Part shown: piece by piece, positions 6,663-7,300 of the stretch
Position numbering within the stretch: position 1 is the stretch's first letter
How the letters are laid out: each line of letters begins with the position of its first letter
Source: CAZOKH01 sp964580315
GTDB taxonomy: Bacteria > Chloroflexota > Anaerolineae > Anaerolineales > Anaerolineaceae
Direction of reading: 5' to 3'
Assembly (NCBI GenBank): GCA_964580315.1
Contig: CAZOKH010000120.1
Coordinates: 1 to 7,300 of the forward strand
Length of the DNA: 7,300 nucleotides
Program-made: the position numbers and the translations under genes
The notes under the pieces: model-generated
Database searches by the model: none
Told to the model about the DNA's origin: nothing
Seen by the model: the letters and a program-made list of their open reading frames with translations, nothing else

Positions 6663-6671
6663 ATTATAGCA
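6663..6671 (-). promoter_or_regulatory. Extended -10 promoter of the 163-aa gene
   Basis: Minus-strand TGCTATAAT is a full extended -10 element, compatible with the absence of a good -35 box. The expected start of transcription is around 6656, giving a leader of about 20 bases that holds the AGGAGG ribosome site (6649-6644). Confidence 0.6.
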
Positions 6672-6687
6672 CCGGCGCAGAAGAGGG

Positions 6688-6789
6688 ATGTACACGCTGA
6701 GATGGGGGCAATTGGTGAATAATATGAAAAGTATCGAAGTAAAACACTATGTTAATTCTAAAGTTGAAAAATTTGTGGAAATGATGTAA
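6688..6789 (+). other. Possible short open frame at the composition boundary
   Basis: An open frame of 33 codons from ATG 6688 to TAA 6787-6789, or 21 codons from ATG 6724. The second half (KSIEVKHYVNSKVEKFVEMM) looks protein-like and is encoded in AT-rich DNA, while the first part lies in GC-rich DNA. The only ribosome-site candidate is a weak GGTGA before 6724. It may be a remnant or chance. Confidence 0.2.
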
Positions 6790-6794
6790 CCTTA

Positions 6795-6822
6795 TTGACA
6801 TAGACAAGGGGTTTAATACAAA
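6795..6822 (+). promoter_or_regulatory. Promoter of the 85-aa gene
   Basis: A perfect -35 box TTGACA (6795-6800) is followed after 16 bases by TACAAA (6817-6822), a weaker -10. It lies 22 bases before the ATG at 6845, leaving a short leader that contains the ribosome site. Confidence 0.45.
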
Positions 6823-6844
6823 ATGGTTTTAAAGGGAGGAATCG

Positions 6845-7102
6845 ATGTGTACAGTAAAAATGTTTGAAGCCGAAATAATCAACCTTCAGAAACAGGCACG
6901 AAAATCTAATTTGCAATATATTGAAATAAATTCCGGAGAATTACACAGGAAAATTGGTGGCTATCCAGGCAAAAATCACAGAATGCCAGTATGTTGTGAT
7001 GCGATGAGGAAAATGATGCGAGAAGGGGATGAAATTATTACACAGCCGCCCAAAGGAAATGGGGCGTCATTAACTATAAAATACAAGTTGGATAATAGAT
7101 AA
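6845..7102 (+). CDS. Small basic protein of unknown function, 85 aa, in AT-rich DNA
   Basis: Coding is well supported: GGAGG (6835-6839) five bases before the ATG, a promoter upstream, a terminator stem immediately after the stop, and a coherent protein. An N-terminal helix (~5-20) is followed by YIEINSGELHRKIGGYPG (25-42), then HRMPVCCDAMRKMMREGDE (45-63) and a strand-rich end with QPPKGNGASLTIKYKL (67-82). The block ELHRKIGGYPG..HRMPVCC.AM looks highly constrained. I recall similar small proteins or domains annotated as hypothetical, sometimes beside or fused to nucleases, but cannot confirm this. A DNA-binding fold would fit the basic charge; that is inference. The vicinal cysteines (C50, C51) could be structural. 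Codon use is AT-rich (AAA, GAA, ATA), unlike the genes to the left, which suggests a separate origin. It is transcribed divergently from the 163-aa gene. Confidence 0.8.
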   Translation: MCTVKMFEAEIINLQKQARKSNLQYIEINSGELHRKIGGYPGKNHRMPVCCDAMRKMMREGDEIITQPPKGNGASLTIKYKLDNR

Positions 7103-7103
7103 C

Positions 7104-7131
7104 AAAATGTAGAGCTATATTTCTACATTTT
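7104..7131 (+). terminator. Terminator stem, possibly bidirectional
   Basis: AAAATGTAGA (7104-7113) and TCTACATTTT (7122-7131) are perfect reverse complements separated by 8 bases, starting one base after the stop of the 85-aa gene. The T-run in the right arm and A-run in the left would let it act from either side. The stem is AT-rich, so termination strength is uncertain. Confidence 0.7.
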
Positions 7132-7300
7132 CAGAGAAATTCTGTCGTTTTATGTAATAACATACCAATCTTTTTTGGAGGGAAAAGGTGTTATAAAGAT
7201 TCAATAAAAAAGTAACAAAGAAGTTCGTTGTGCAAAGATTTTTGGCTATTATTCTTTATCGGACATTCTAGAAATCGAATTCATATATTCATTTTCGGAG
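7132..7300. other. AT-rich stretch without a confident gene
   Basis: All three forward frames close soon after the ribosome-site-like GGAGGG at 7177-7182, so no forward gene starts there. On the minus strand a frame enters from the right edge and ends ..NEYMNSISRMSDKE at TAA 7251-7249, followed by TAG. It could be the C-terminus of a gene beyond the window, but 17 open codons are weak evidence. A small hairpin TATGT-AATA-ACATA lies at 7151-7164. Confidence 0.4.

Noticed and set aside
7228..7300. A forward frame from TTG 7228 running off the right edge
   Set aside because: Only about 24 codons, no ribosome site, and AT-rich sequence that stays open easily by chance.

Overview
The window looks like a chromosomal segment of a moderately GC-rich, probably free-living bacterium. 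It carries housekeeping metabolism genes (ATP-type PEP carboxykinase, aspartate carbamoyltransferase), a membrane diguanylate cyclase, an ABC-type ATPase, a DUF2779 nuclease and a long intergenic repeat array. I lean towards Chloroflexota (Anaerolineae-like), judging by gene mix, repeat style and protein texture. That is an impression, not a demonstration. The last ~600 bases differ sharply: hand-counted GC is about 23% at 6721-6780 against about 73% at 4201-4260.

Layout. 1-617 (+) is the C-terminal end of a DUF2779 protein with an apparently complete DEDD exonuclease motif set. 615-1280 is a non-coding array of four ~143-154 bp units plus a decayed fifth, bracketed by a perfect 11-bp inverted repeat and lying between two convergent gene ends. 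1292-2421 (-) is a six-helix membrane GGDEF protein broken by a one-base frameshift between its GGDEF sub-motifs. 2422-2625 is a divergent promoter region. 2626-3381 (+) is a predicted ABC-type ATPase whose stop codon overlaps that of pckA by 4 nt. 3378-4982 (-) is pckA, 5048-5983 (-) is pyrB, and 6145-6636 (-) is an unrecognised helical protein; these three run in the same direction.

From about 6690 rightwards the DNA becomes AT-rich. It holds one convincing small gene (6845-7102, +) with its own promoter, strong ribosome site and a perfect 10-bp terminator stem, followed by about 170 bp without a confident gene. This reads as the edge of an acquired segment.

The genes do not form one obvious system. 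pyrB and pckA could share a transcript, linking oxaloacetate/aspartate metabolism with pyrimidine synthesis, but this is inferred from orientation and a 65-bp gap. The points most worth follow-up are the hairpin-forming repeat array, glutamine in place of the catalytic arginine in PyrB, the frameshifted cyclase, and the AT-rich segment with its small gene.
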